64,000 bases of DNA from SIAQ01 sp964484265 (GTDB lineage: Bacteria; Planctomycetota; Planctomycetia; Gemmatales; Gemmataceae), in assembly GCA_964484265.1 (NCBI GenBank), contig CAZAFH010000012.1, forward strand, positions 1 through 64,000, given 5' to 3'. Within the stretch, counting starts at the first letter, position 1. Each line of letters begins with the position of its first letter. Below, one piece after another: positions 31,528-42,206 of this stretch. Position numbers and translations under genes: made by a program. Under the pieces are notes generated by a model. It was not told where the DNA came from, searched no databases, and was given only the letters and a program-made list of their open reading frames with translations.

Positions 31528-32661
31528 TCACCGTTTCAGCGAACGCCAATCGTGAAGCGGGTTCACGACTTTGCGATCCGCTTCGTAGTGATGCAGCGTC
31601 ATCCAGCTGAAAGCTCGCAGTTCGGTGTTTGCCGGGTCGGGTTCGGGATAGGCGATGCCATCGGCTTCGGCATAAATCGTGCGGACGACGTTGACCTTGG
31701 ATTTCGCGGGCGGCGCGAGGTCGTAGCCGCTGCCTCGTGTTTGTAGGAACCAAGTGTTGTCGCGAAAGCCCCCGAGGAAGCGCTGGGTTGCCTTGGCGAT
31801 CAGACCTTTCTTGGCGGACTCGTCGAGCGTCTCGTCCTTGCCGATCTTGGCGATGAGTAGCTGCGTTTCGGACACGTCGAAGGCGACCCAACCGTGAGGC
31901 GGAATAAACGCCTCGAGTTTGCAATGCGACGGTGAATTCTTCGGCGTCGGGTTGATGCCATACACGATGCGCGCCGGATAACCAAGGTTTCGACCCAGGG
32001 CGGTGCAAAGGCCGTGGTAGTCGCTGCAATGGCCTGTTTTCTTGTCGAGCGCGTGAAGGGCACTCCCCTGAAGCGAGCATTCGACGTGGCTGTATTTGAG
32101 CGTGTTCTGCACCCACGCGAAGACCTTGCCAAGGTCCTGCGACGCGTTTGATTTCTCCGCGACAATCGACGAAGAAACCTTGGCGAAACGTTCATCCAGC
32201 GGGATCAACGGCTCGGATCGAAGGTACGGCCCAAATGCCGACGGCCATTTCGCCACGGTCGGCACTTTCGCGGGATCGATATTCCAGCGCACCTCGTGAG
32301 TCGTCACCGTGAACTGGTGGCGAATCATCTGAGCACCGTGCGGATTGTGAAACTCGAAATAGGCAAAGCGGTTGCCATAGAGCGGTTCCGTGCCAAGCTT
32401 GGCTTCGACTTTCAGCGGAAACGTCGACAGCTTGCTTTCCGTTACCTCCTGTATCGCGTCCGATGGCGGGATCGGCATCCAGATCTTCAGCACCTTGCAC
32501 TTGTACGGCGGAGTCACCACGGCCGACAAATCCACCTTGTACGTGACCGGACTCGACTTCACGCCCTGGTAAGGCAAATTGGGATCCAGCGTGCTTTGAG
32601 CCTGCACAAACGACGAGCCAACGGCACATAGCACGATCCACGAAAAAAGGCCACGCAACAT
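31528..32661 (-). CDS. secreted transglutaminase-like protein
   Basis: A 377-residue exported protein with signal peptide (to VQAQ, about 22). The transglutaminase-like fold carries Cys in GHCSDYHG, His in PSHCKLEAF and Asp in VAFDVSE, giving the Cys-His-Asp triad of the bacterial family. The preceding part is an N-terminal beta domain (about 40-155). Bacterial members act as peptidases or amidases as often as cross-linkers. The start at 32661 has GAGG eight bases upstream and begins the signal peptide; a longer frame starts 18 bases earlier with no good site. The glycerol facilitator stop is 14 bases upstream, so they are probably cotranscribed. Confidence 0.75.
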   Translation of the reverse strand: MLRGLFSWIVLCAVGSSFVQAQSTLDPNLPYQGVKSSPVTYKVDLSAVVTPPYKCKVLKIWMPIPPSDAIQEVTESKLSTFPLKVEAKLGTEPLYGNRFAYFEFHNPHGAQMIRHQFTVTTHEVRWNIDPAKVPTVAKWPSAFGPYLRSEPLIPLDERFAKVSSSIVAEKSNASQDLGKVFAWVQNTLKYSHVECSLQGSALHALDKKTGHCSDYHGLCTALGRNLGYPARIVYGINPTPKNSPSHCKLEAFIPPHGWVAFDVSETQLLIAKIGKDETLDESAKKGLIAKATQRFLGGFRDNTWFLQTRGSGYDLAPPAKSKVNVVRTIYAEADGIAYPEPDPANTELRAFSWMTLHHYEADRKVVNPLHDWRSLKR

Positions 32662-32675
32662 CGGTGAATCCTCGA

Positions 32676-33521
32676 TCATTCCTTGGACGGCGAGCGCAAC
32701 ACGCCATCGTAAACGCCGCCGCCGATTACCGCGCCGACGATCGGCGCGATGATATAGACGGTAAAGAACCCTCGGCCATTCGGTCCCGGGATGGCGATTT
32801 CACCCCAGCCTGCCAGCCAGGCAAACAGGCGAGGCCCGAAATCGCGAGCCGGGTTGAAGCAGGCCTGTGTCAATGGCGCGAACACCGAGATCAGAATCGC
32901 CACCGTCAAGCCGATAAACAGCGGCGCGATCCTCCCGCCAGGTCCGGCGGCGTTGCGCTCGTCCGTCACCGCGAATACCGAAAGCGCGAGAATGAAAGTC
33001 CCGAGCACCTCGGCAAAGAACGCCATCGCTTCGCTGACCAGAGCGTAATGCTTCTCCGTGGTTCGCGAGTCGGTTCGCCAGGTCGATTCCATTCGGCCGG
33101 GATTCGGGTAATACTCGCCGTAGCACATCGCTGTCAGTTCGCTTCCCGGTTTGCCTCGCTCCAGATCGAGATCGCGCTCCTTGGCGGCGAGAAACGATCC
33201 GAACAGAATAAACAACGAACCCGCAGCCAGCATGGCGCCAGCGAGTTGACAGAGAACGTACGGCACGACCAGTGCCTTGGGAAAGCCTCGCCAGCACGCA
33301 AAGGCGATCGTCATTGCCGGATTGATATGCGCGCCGGAAACATTGCCGACGGCATAGATCGTGACGGCGATCGCGACGCCCCAGACGATGGCGACCTGCC
33401 ACAGTCCCGATTGAGCTCCCGTCAATACCGCTGCATGCACGGAGCCACAGCCAAACAACACCAAGAAAAAAGTGCCCAGCAATTCGCCAAAACAGCGAAT
33501 TGGCACGGACCGTGATTCCAT
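32676..33521 (-). CDS. glpF: MIP-family channel, glycerol facilitator type
   Basis: A 281-residue integral membrane protein with about six helices. It contains the two NPA motifs, NPAMTIAF and NPARDFGPR. The Asp after the second NPA (NPARD) is typical of glycerol facilitators rather than water-specific aquaporins (NPARS). It would let glycerol and small polyols cross the inner membrane. The start at 33521 is chosen for the GGGAG site upstream and the family N-terminus; a longer frame from 33644 is not credible. It is upstream of the transglutaminase-like gene. Confidence 0.85.
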   Translation of the reverse strand: MESRSVPIRCFGELLGTFFLVLFGCGSVHAAVLTGAQSGLWQVAIVWGVAIAVTIYAVGNVSGAHINPAMTIAFACWRGFPKALVVPYVLCQLAGAMLAAGSLFILFGSFLAAKERDLDLERGKPGSELTAMCYGEYYPNPGRMESTWRTDSRTTEKHYALVSEAMAFFAEVLGTFILALSVFAVTDERNAAGPGGRIAPLFIGLTVAILISVFAPLTQACFNPARDFGPRLFAWLAGWGEIAIPGPNGRGFFTVYIIAPIVGAVIGGGVYDGVLRSPSKE

Positions 33522-33585
33522 GTTTCTCTCCCTGATACAATTGTTCTTATATTTGTTTGAATGTTTGACAAGGACGTGCTTTGGA

Positions 33586-35025
<1,440 letters not shown>

Positions 35026-35038
35026 GGTGAGGTTTCGT

Positions 35039-36454
35039 TCAAAGCCCAGCGGGTGAGGTTCTCCGAACCTCTGGGATTCGCGTGTCCATATTTCCTGGCA
35101 ACACTACACGAAAGCAGGTCGTGCCGTCCACGCGCGACCACTCGACGGTTCCACCGTGGGCGGCGGCGATCTGCCTCGCCACGGCCAAGCCCAGGCCGAC
35201 GCCTTCGGGCTTGCCGGTGACGAACGGCTCGAACAGCCGTGCGGCGACGTCTTCACTCGGCCCAGGCCCGGAATCGGTGATCTCGATGACCGCTCCGCCA
35301 TCGCCGCTCTTCTTCCAGCGTACTGCGATCCATCCGCCAGGTCCAGCGGCTTCGACGGCGTTTACCAACAAATTCAAAAATAGTTGCGTCAGCTGCCCAG
35401 CATCGGCGTTGAGCCGAATCGACGGCGAGTCGTCGTCGGCTTCGCGCAATTCGATGCCGCCATGCGCGCACTGCGGACGGATCAACGCGACCGCCTCGGC
35501 GATGACCTCTTCCAGGCGGCATGGTTGCCGATGCAATTCCAGCGCCTTGCCCAGATCGAGAAATTTCTTCACGTGCATTTCAACAAGAGCAAGCTGACGC
35601 AGCGCCACATCCAACGCTTCGCGATTGGCATCGGCGGCGAGATCCTCGACAAAAAGCTGCACGGCAAGGCGGGCGCCGGCGGCGGCGTTGCGAAGCTGAT
35701 GCGCCAACCCGCCGCTGACCTGCCCTAGCAGCCGTAGCCGCTCCGTCTGCCTCGTCTGCTCTTGGTACCGCGAGAGACGCTCGGCCATGTCGTTTACGGA
35801 ATGTGTGAGATCGCGCAGCTCATCATTGAGCGAGGGCAGCGGCATGGGACTGAAGTCGCCCTCGGCGATCAGTCGCGTTCGGCGCTCCAGATTCGAGATT
35901 CGCCGGCCAATCTGATGCACCAGCACGCCGCCGAGCAGCGCCGACACGCCCGTGCCGATCACGCCCACCCAAATCGCCGGCCGCAACGCCTGCCAAACCG
36001 CTTCGCGATAGCGTGATTCCGGCGAGAGCACGTAGAGCACCGCGCCGGGCCTGGCGCTATGGTGGAGCGCGATGCTCGCGCCGAAATAGGCGCCGCCGCC
36101 CGCGACGATCGTCGTGCCGAATCTTACCGCTGGATCGTCGCTCGGCACGGGCAGCCGCTCCGGCACGTTCTCGATCGTCGCGATCCGCTCGCCCTCCGGA
36201 CCGCGGATCGGTCGGCGCTGTTCGTCGCACAGCACGAACTCGGCTCCCGAAAGCCCGCGCATCAGACGCAAAGTCTGCGCATTGAGCGGAATCGTGACGG
36301 CGTTGACGGTTGTCGCAATCTCGCGTTCCTGGGCGACAATCTCATCGCGCGCTCGCTGCCCCGCCGACCAGGCGTTCAACGCGCTCACCGCAATCAGGCC
36401 GAGTGCGATCGGCGCCAGGGGCAGCAACAGTTGCAATCGTATCCCGCAACGCAT
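35039..36454 (-). CDS. sensor histidine kinase with HAMP domain
   Basis: A 471-residue membrane kinase. Two membrane helices (about 6-25 and 160-180) bound a periplasmic sensor of about 130 residues. HAMP follows (about 180-235). The H-box is GGLAHQLRN (His in AHQ), and the catalytic domain shows NLLVNAVEA (N-box), DSGPGP (G1), FEPFVTGKPEG (F-box) and GVGLGLA (G2). Preceding GGGGGAGG supports the start at 36454. The last residues (from MDTRIPEV) coincide with an AAGCCC-type hairpin, which also contributes the stop. It forms an operon with the response regulator; the ABC exporter genes lie 45 bases upstream. Confidence 0.88.
   Translation of the reverse strand: MRCGIRLQLLLPLAPIALGLIAVSALNAWSAGQRARDEIVAQEREIATTVNAVTIPLNAQTLRLMRGLSGAEFVLCDEQRRPIRGPEGERIATIENVPERLPVPSDDPAVRFGTTIVAGGGAYFGASIALHHSARPGAVLYVLSPESRYREAVWQALRPAIWVGVIGTGVSALLGGVLVHQIGRRISNLERRTRLIAEGDFSPMPLPSLNDELRDLTHSVNDMAERLSRYQEQTRQTERLRLLGQVSGGLAHQLRNAAAGARLAVQLFVEDLAADANREALDVALRQLALVEMHVKKFLDLGKALELHRQPCRLEEVIAEAVALIRPQCAHGGIELREADDDSPSIRLNADAGQLTQLFLNLLVNAVEAAGPGGWIAVRWKKSGDGGAVIEITDSGPGPSEDVAARLFEPFVTGKPEGVGLGLAVARQIAAAHGGTVEWSRVDGTTCFRVVLPGNMDTRIPEVRRTSPAGL
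35041..35080. repeat. AAGCCC-family hairpin at the end of the kinase gene
   Basis: GAGGTTC and GAACCTC (with flanking CCCA...TGGG) form a hairpin inside the last codons of the histidine kinase. It resembles the 3' hairpins at 21725 and 29479, though here it is within the coding region and on the other strand relative to the gene. Confidence 0.4.
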
Positions 36455-36499
36455 CAATGCCTCCCCCGCTTTCGCCGCCATGAATGGCGTACCAAATGA

Positions 36500-37303
36500 T
36501 TATCCGCCGAACGCGCTGTAGTGGCGCAACCCGCGAGCATAGAGCCAGCGTGTGAAAACGATCAGGGTCACCACCCAAAAAAATTCCACGCCTAGACCGA
36601 TGAGTAGGTCGGTTCCGGTTTTCTTTTCGAGAAACACCATTGCCGGGAAGTACGCCAAATACGGAAAAGGCAACAGCTCGAGCACGAACCCGACTCGCCC
36701 ATCGAGCAAATCGAGCGGAAACATCTGCCCAGAGATGAAGTAGTTAAGAATGCCGATGATGTACATGAGCGATGTCACTTCAAGGAACCAGAAACCGACG
36801 ATGCCGATGGCCGCCTCGAAGAAAAACCCGATGAGGAACGACAGCACCAGCGAGAGGAAATAGGCGAGCAACGTCAGAGGTCCGGGCAGACCGTCGAACA
36901 CGTCGCGGAAACAGAAAAACAGCAGGGCATACGGCAGCGCGGTCGTCGCGATGTACGCCAGCTTGTGCGCGCCGCGATACGAAAGCAAATACCATAGCAT
37001 GTCAATCGGCTGCAGCAGATATTTCTTCAGATTGCCATCGCGAATATCGCGCGCGATCCCGGTTCCGAGTCCCGGCATACTCGAGAATATTCGGCTAATC
37101 TGAACCAGCAGCAAATACGCGATCATGGTGTCGCGCGAAAAGCTGGCGATTTCCCGCTGCCCGGACCCGCGATACACGGCTTCCCAGAGCAAGAATGTCG
37201 TCACGAGCGGCAAGAAGCGGAAGAACGTCGTCAGGAAAAAATCCGCCCGATACGCAAGTCGCTCCACCAGCGCGATTCGCATGATCCGCAGGTATTTTTG
37301 CAT
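36500..37303 (-). CDS. ABC transporter permease (ABC-2 type, DUF990-like)
   Basis: A 267-residue integral membrane protein with about six helices and a short N-terminal region (KYLRIMRIALVERL). The layout, with GNLKKYLLQPIDM-like loop and the late GQMFPLDLLD segment, matches ABC-2 permeases that pair with the LSLGER-type ATPase. It starts 8 bases after the ATPase stop, with GAGGG upstream. No second permease is present, although related systems often have two; a homodimer is possible. Confidence 0.82.
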   Translation of the reverse strand: MQKYLRIMRIALVERLAYRADFFLTTFFRFLPLVTTFLLWEAVYRGSGQREIASFSRDTMIAYLLLVQISRIFSSMPGLGTGIARDIRDGNLKKYLLQPIDMLWYLLSYRGAHKLAYIATTALPYALLFFCFRDVFDGLPGPLTLLAYFLSLVLSFLIGFFFEAAIGIVGFWFLEVTSLMYIIGILNYFISGQMFPLDLLDGRVGFVLELLPFPYLAYFPAMVFLEKKTGTDLLIGLGVEFFWVVTLIVFTRWLYARGLRHYSAFGG

Positions 37304-37311
37304 AATTTCCC

Positions 37312-38298
37312 TCAGCCCGCGACGCCGCCTTGTTCGAATACCTTCGCGATCATTTGGTCGAGCGGCGGATCGTGAATGCTCACATCCGCGATGGCGTGGC
37401 GATCGAGCAAAACCGCGAGCACCTCGGCGATCTTCGTGCGATCGATCTTCAACTCGACGACCGGCCCCTGGCGAGATACCTCATCTCCGAAAGCGCGCAA
37501 ATCCGCCGGCGCCTCGGCGGCCTCAAATTGCACCTTCACTAGCTTTTCCTGGCCGAAGCGCTCCGTAATGCCCGACAGCGGTCCGTCGTAAACGAGTTTC
37601 CCCTGAGCGATTATCAGTACGCGCCGGCACAATGCCTCGACATCGCGCATGTAATGGCTCGTCAGCAAGATCGTCACGCCGCGCGTCTCGTTGTACGCAC
37701 GCAGACAGTTCTGAATCGTCACCTGTGCGACCACGTCCAGGCCGATGGTTGGCTCGTCCAGAAGCAGCAGCTGGGGTTGATGCAGCAGCGCGGCGATCAG
37801 CTCCATCTTCATCCGCTCGCCCAGTGAAAGCTCGCGGACCGGCTGGCGCGTTAGCGCCTTCACGCCGAATAGCTCGGTCAGCTCGCCCAGCGTGCGCTCG
37901 AATTGCTCGGTCGGCAGGGAATAGATTTCGCGATGCAGCTGAAAGCTGTCGGCCGCCGGCAGATCCCACCAGAGTTGATTCTTCTGCCCCATGACCAGCG
38001 CGAAGCGCCGGCGGAAAGCATCTTCGCGATGCCACGGGACATAGCCGAGAACGCTGGCGGAGCCGCTGGAAGGATAGATGAGGCCGGAGAGCATTTTCAG
38101 CGTCGTGGTCTTGCCGGCGCCGTTCGGTCCAAGAAAGCCGACGATTTCGCCAGGCTCGATCTGGAAGTGGACGTTCTCGACGGCCTTGATTTCCTTGTAC
38201 TCGCGATGAAACAAGCCGCGCAACGCACCAAACAAGCCGTCTTTCTTCTGGTAGACCCGATAGGTTTTGGTCAAACCCTCGGCCACAATCATCGGCAT
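37312..38298 (-). CDS. ABC transporter ATP-binding protein
   Basis: A 328-residue ATPase. Walker A GPNGAGKTTT, signature LSLGERMK (the LSGGQ variant of this subfamily), Walker B LLLLDEPTIGLD, and the H-loop TSHYMRD are intact. The N-terminal VYQKKDGLFGALRG and the post-H-loop C-terminal extension match the family that works with DUF990-like permeases. The overlapping order ATPase-permease-kinase-regulator on one strand suggests a four-gene exporter and sensing unit. The start is the first ATG, with GAGAG upstream. Confidence 0.88.
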   Translation of the reverse strand: MPMIVAEGLTKTYRVYQKKDGLFGALRGLFHREYKEIKAVENVHFQIEPGEIVGFLGPNGAGKTTTLKMLSGLIYPSSGSASVLGYVPWHREDAFRRRFALVMGQKNQLWWDLPAADSFQLHREIYSLPTEQFERTLGELTELFGVKALTRQPVRELSLGERMKMELIAALLHQPQLLLLDEPTIGLDVVAQVTIQNCLRAYNETRGVTILLTSHYMRDVEALCRRVLIIAQGKLVYDGPLSGITERFGQEKLVKVQFEAAEAPADLRAFGDEVSRQGPVVELKIDRTKIAEVLAVLLDRHAIADVSIHDPPLDQMIAKVFEQGGVAG

Positions 38299-38447
38299 GG
38301 AGTTCTCTCGTGAACAACAATCGGCGGCGACATCTTCATTTTACGGACTCAACGCGCGCGTCGGCTCGCGTTCTTTTGCGAAGGCGACCTACCGCCATTA
38401 GTTGATGTTCTCGGATTCCGAGTCGCGTGAGGAGTTCTGCGGAGTCT

Positions 38448-38855
38448 TTACCGGTTTGCCTCGCAATGCCTGGCGAAGCGGTCGAGTATCGCCTGCCAGC
38501 CGGCTTTTTGCTGCTCCATGGAATGCGTGCTTTCCGCATCGAACGTCTCCCTCACGGTCACGCCGTTGGCCGTGCGGATGAACTCAACGACCAGTAGGCG
38601 ACCGCCGAATTCGCATTCAATCCGTTCGTGAGGAAGGATCTTTGTGTACGTGCCAGCGAAATCAAACCCAAAGCTCCCATCTTTCGCCTCCATGCGGGAG
38701 CAGAAGGCGCCGCCAACACGCAGATCGACCGACGCAGCCGTCGTGTGCCAGTCGTCGGAGGCGGCGTTCCAGCTCTTGATGTCCTCGGGAGTGATCCACG
38801 CTCGCCAGACATTTTCAATCGGCGCCGCAATGGTCGCCTCGACCGTGATCTTCAT
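38448..38855 (-). CDS. SRPBCC / AHSA1-like protein
   Basis: A 135-residue soluble protein with the START/SRPBCC pattern: IAAPIENVWRAWITPEDIKSWN at the N-terminus (partly cited), GAFCSRMEAKDGSFGFDFAGTY in the middle and the late helix SMEQQKAGWQAILDRFARH. Related proteins bind small hydrophobic ligands. It is not obviously linked to the ABC transporter 149 bases downstream. CGGAGC lies upstream of the start. Confidence 0.8.
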   Translation of the reverse strand: MKITVEATIAAPIENVWRAWITPEDIKSWNAASDDWHTTAASVDLRVGGAFCSRMEAKDGSFGFDFAGTYTKILPHERIECEFGGRLLVVEFIRTANGVTVRETFDAESTHSMEQQKAGWQAILDRFARHCEANR

Positions 38856-38883
38856 GTATTGCTCCGTGTGATCTTCTGTATTT

Positions 38884-39010
38884 GCTCCCCTCTCCCCTTG
38901 TATTCAGGGGGAGAGGGGCAGGGGGGTGAGGGGAAATGGCGTCGAAATACGACACGTCTCAAAGCCCCCACCCCCGACCCATCTCCCCTGAGTACGGGGG
39001 CGAGGGGAGG
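38884..39010. repeat. REPIN-like palindrome, copy F
   Basis: Left half CTCCCCTTGTATTCAGGGGG then AGAGGGG and GGGGTGAGGGG; right half CATCTCCCCTGAGTACGGGG and inverse arms. The halves match each other with a few differences. It lies between the SRPBCC gene and the DUF1501 gene. Confidence 0.8.
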
Positions 39011-39031
39011 TGCACAAGCGAGCCAATAGGC

Positions 39032-40417
39032 TCACAGCACCTGCCGGATGACGTCGCCGCGGGTTAGCGGGATGGGTCGGCCCTGCGCGTCGGTGTATTC
39101 GCTATCGGGCTGGATGCCGAGGCAGTGGAAGATGGTGGCGAGCAGGTCTTCGGGCATGACGCGGCCATCGCGCGGATAGGCGGCGATGCTATCGGACGCG
39201 CCGTGGACGACGCCGCCGCGGATGCCGCCGCCCGCCAGCGCTACCGAGAACACGCGGCCCCAGTGATCGCGCCCGCCGCCGCCGTTCAGTCTTGGCGTGC
39301 GGCCAAACTCTGCCATCCAGACGACAAGCGTCTCGTCGAGCAAGCCGCGCTGGGACAGGTCTTCGAGCAAGGCGGAGTAGGCCTGGTCCATGATCGGCAT
39401 CAATTGCCTGAGCGCGTTGGAATTTTGCGAGTGCGTGTCCCAGTGGCCGTTATTCAATGCACCGGGCACGCGCGACCAGTTGACGCGCACCAGCGAGACG
39501 CCTGCCTCGACGAGACGCCGAGCAAGCAGCACGCTTTGGCCGAACTTACGCCGACCGAAGCGATCGCGCACGGCGGACGGCTCCTCGTGAAGGTGAAACG
39601 CCCGGCGAGCGCGCGATCCGGAGATGAGGTCGATCGCCTGTTGTTGCTGGGCGTTGAACGCGCCGACGTTGCCAAGCCGGGTTAGCTCGTCCATTCGGTC
39701 GTTGACCTGTCCGAGCAGGTGGCGGCGCGAATCGAAGCGGGCGCTGTTGACATCGGCGGGGAGGGACATGCCGTCGATCTGGAAGCCCGGCAGCGACGGA
39801 TCGCAAGTGAGCAGCCAGGGGTCGGCGGTTCGGCCGAGGAAACCGGCGTCCTGCCCCGGCCAGGTGAGGTTGCCGTCGTTGGCCGATTGTTCCGGCAGCG
39901 TGATTACGGACGGTAAACCGCGCGCCGCGGGTACGACGCGTTTCACGAGCGCGCCAAGGCAAGGCCAATCGTTCGGCTTGCCGGGCTTGGCGTTCTCGGC
40001 TCCGACGGGCGCATGCGGCTTGCCCGTCGTCATGTAGTAGCCGCTCGAGGAATGGGCGTTGTCGTTCGTCACCATCGCGCGGAGGATGCTGATCTTGTCG
40101 ATGTGCTGGGCTGTCTGGGGCATCAACTCGCCGACGCTGATGCCGGGCACGTTGGTCGAGATCGGCATCAAGTCGCCGCGAGCTTCCGCAGGCGAATTCG
40201 GCTTCGGGTCCCAGGTTTCTTGCTGCGGCGGGCCGCCGAGAAAGCAGAGGACAATGCACGATTTCGCGCGTCCGCCCGTGGTTCCGCTGCCAAGCGCTCG
40301 CGGCGAAAGCAGCGTCGGCAGCGCCAAGCCAGCAAGGCCGAGGCCGCCGATGCGCATCCACTCCCGGCGTGTGACGCCGTCGCATAACGGCATCGAGGTG
40401 TCGTCGATTCGCAACAT
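39032..40417 (-). CDS. DUF1501 protein with twin-arginine signal
   Basis: A 461-residue exported protein. The twin-arginine motif TRREWMRIGG precedes a hydrophobic segment. DUF1501 blocks: FLGGPPQQETWDPKP, NNGHWDTHSQN, and WMAEFGRTPRLNG. GGGGGG six bases upstream supports the start at 40417; an earlier in-frame ATG (40453) lacks this. Its neighbour on the same strand is a kinase gene further upstream; no DUF1549/1553 gene is next to it. Confidence 0.86.
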   Translation of the reverse strand: MLRIDDTSMPLCDGVTRREWMRIGGLGLAGLALPTLLSPRALGSGTTGGRAKSCIVLCFLGGPPQQETWDPKPNSPAEARGDLMPISTNVPGISVGELMPQTAQHIDKISILRAMVTNDNAHSSSGYYMTTGKPHAPVGAENAKPGKPNDWPCLGALVKRVVPAARGLPSVITLPEQSANDGNLTWPGQDAGFLGRTADPWLLTCDPSLPGFQIDGMSLPADVNSARFDSRRHLLGQVNDRMDELTRLGNVGAFNAQQQQAIDLISGSRARRAFHLHEEPSAVRDRFGRRKFGQSVLLARRLVEAGVSLVRVNWSRVPGALNNGHWDTHSQNSNALRQLMPIMDQAYSALLEDLSQRGLLDETLVVWMAEFGRTPRLNGGGGRDHWGRVFSVALAGGGIRGGVVHGASDSIAAYPRDGRVMPEDLLATIFHCLGIQPDSEYTDAQGRPIPLTRGDVIRQVL

Positions 40418-40548
40418 GCCATGCCCCCCGGCTGTGTAGTGTCGTCGATCCATCCGTATTTATACGCGATCGCGCGCCAAACCACAACCGCGGAGTGACG
40501 GACCGCATCGTAGTCGTTTTTCGCTCCTTGAGTGGCGAGATAGCGAGG

Positions 40549-42135
40549 TTAGCTTGCCAAGAGCACCCAGGCCACGGCTACGATGGTGACGAGCACGCCC
40601 ACGCTGAGCGCCACGCCCGCGCTCCACCAGGCCAGGGAGGTGGAATCTGGAGCTTCTGCGGGAACCTGGCTGCGTCGGCGATGGCCAGCATCCGGCTGCT
40701 TGAGAGCGTTGACCTGGGCCTGGAAGTCTGGCCAACGGGCGAGCGGTTTGAATTTGCCGCGATCCGGTTTGGCGGCCTCGGCGTCGAGTGGAATGGCGCC
40801 GGCGCGAAGGCGGTCGAGGATGTCCCGGGTCGTTGCCTCCACTTCGTGCGTCTCGCCGTCGGCGTCCGCGAATCGCAATACCCACATTGGCTCGGCCGGG
40901 GTGTCTTGCAGCGCCTGATGCACACGGACATCGGGTTGCGTCGCTTCCAGCGGCGCCGTCAGTCGGCGGCGCACCACGGGGTCGCGCATGGCGCTGTCGA
41001 GCCGGATAAAACTCGGAATCGCCGAGGCAAGTTGCGTGCGCTCGATATCGACGATTACCTGGCTTACTGTCTGGTACCTGCCATCCGGGTCGCGCGCGAG
41101 CATCTTGGCGAGGATATTATCGAGCCGGGCGGTGACTTCGGGATTGACGCTGCTCGCCGGCGCGTAGAAGCCGAGCTTTTTTTTCTCGACGATATCGAGC
41201 GACGATTCGCCCGAGAACGGAACTTCGCCGGTCACGAGATGGAAGAGCGTCGCTCCGAGAGCATAAATATCGCTGCGTTCGTCGGCGCCCTTGGCGTTGA
41301 TCGCTTGCTCGTACGGCATGTAATAGGGCGTGCCGATGCCCTGCGTGGCATGCGTCAAATTGGTCGAATCGTCGCGATGCTTGGCGAGTCCGAGGTCCGA
41401 AAGCTTGGCAAGCCCTGCCGAGGTAATCAGGATGTTCCCCGGCTTGATATCGCGATGAATGATCTGATTCTTGTGGGCGTGCTCGAGGGCGCGAGCGATG
41501 TCGAGGATGATATGCAGCGCATCGCCGACTTTCAGTCGGCCCTCGCGATCCAATAGATCATGAGCACTGGGGCCGTCGATATATTCGAGGACGATATAGT
41601 GCCGATTGGTGAGGGAATCCTGGCCCATGTCGAGCGTGCGGACGATATTGGCGTGTTCGAGCATCGCGCCATGTCGGCCTTCGCGTTGAAATCGCCGCAG
41701 GATATTCTGATTCGGGGCCTGGTCGGAGTCGAGCACTTTGATGGCGACCTGCCGATCCGATTTCGCGTCGAAGCCGAGATACACCGCGCCCATGCCGCCC
41801 TGGCCGAGCAGGCGAAGGATGCGGTAGTCTCCTACCTGCGTCGGCTCGACTTCGCCGTTGGGCCGTTTGGCGTTTGCCGCTTTGCGTGAACCGACATCGA
41901 CGCGTGTCGGCGCCTGGCGCTCGCGGAGGTTGTCTGCTTGTGCTGGAGTTAAAAGACCGGCGTCGCACAGCATCATCAGCAGATCGGCCGTAAAGCCTCG
42001 GCGAACGCGATCCGCCGCGGTGCGCAGAACTTCTTCGACGCGTATGGCATCGAGGTCAAACCACGAAATCGCCAGGCGTGCAATCAGCCGATCCGCCTCT
42101 GCTCGCGCAGAGTATTCCTGAGGAGCCGACGCCAC
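40549..42135 (-). CDS. Ser/Thr protein kinase with GYF-like domain and C-terminal membrane anchor
   Basis: A 528-residue kinase. Residues 1-100 include a helical domain. Kinase domain about 103-370: glycine loop GQGGMGAVY, Lys133 (AIKVL), catalytic loop HRDIKPGN (Asp229), DLG instead of DFG (Asp247), and the APE-equivalent MPYEQ. A GYF-like domain follows (about 415-475; WVLRFADADGE, IPLDAEA). The C-terminus (about 503-526) is a membrane helix, so the kinase faces the cytoplasm and is tail-anchored. Start codon is GTG (42133-42135). Substrate unknown. It is next to a TIM-barrel isomerase gene. Confidence 0.85.
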   Translation of the reverse strand: MASAPQEYSARAEADRLIARLAISWFDLDAIRVEEVLRTAADRVRRGFTADLLMMLCDAGLLTPAQADNLRERQAPTRVDVGSRKAANAKRPNGEVEPTQVGDYRILRLLGQGGMGAVYLGFDAKSDRQVAIKVLDSDQAPNQNILRRFQREGRHGAMLEHANIVRTLDMGQDSLTNRHYIVLEYIDGPSAHDLLDREGRLKVGDALHIILDIARALEHAHKNQIIHRDIKPGNILITSAGLAKLSDLGLAKHRDDSTNLTHATQGIGTPYYMPYEQAINAKGADERSDIYALGATLFHLVTGEVPFSGESSLDIVEKKKLGFYAPASSVNPEVTARLDNILAKMLARDPDGRYQTVSQVIVDIERTQLASAIPSFIRLDSAMRDPVVRRRLTAPLEATQPDVRVHQALQDTPAEPMWVLRFADADGETHEVEATTRDILDRLRAGAIPLDAEAAKPDRGKFKPLARWPDFQAQVNALKQPDAGHRRRSQVPAEAPDSTSLAWWSAGVALSVGVLVTIVAVAWVLLAS

Positions 42136-42206
42136 GAAACTCTCGCCTCGTAATTGTGTGTTTATAGTCTACCGCGAATCCGGGCCAATCGCAAGGCAGT
42201 TGCATC

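Noticed and set aside
38336..38539. Short minus-strand frame overlapping the SRPBCC gene end
   Set aside because: It overlaps a better-supported gene and has no recognisable domain or ribosome site.
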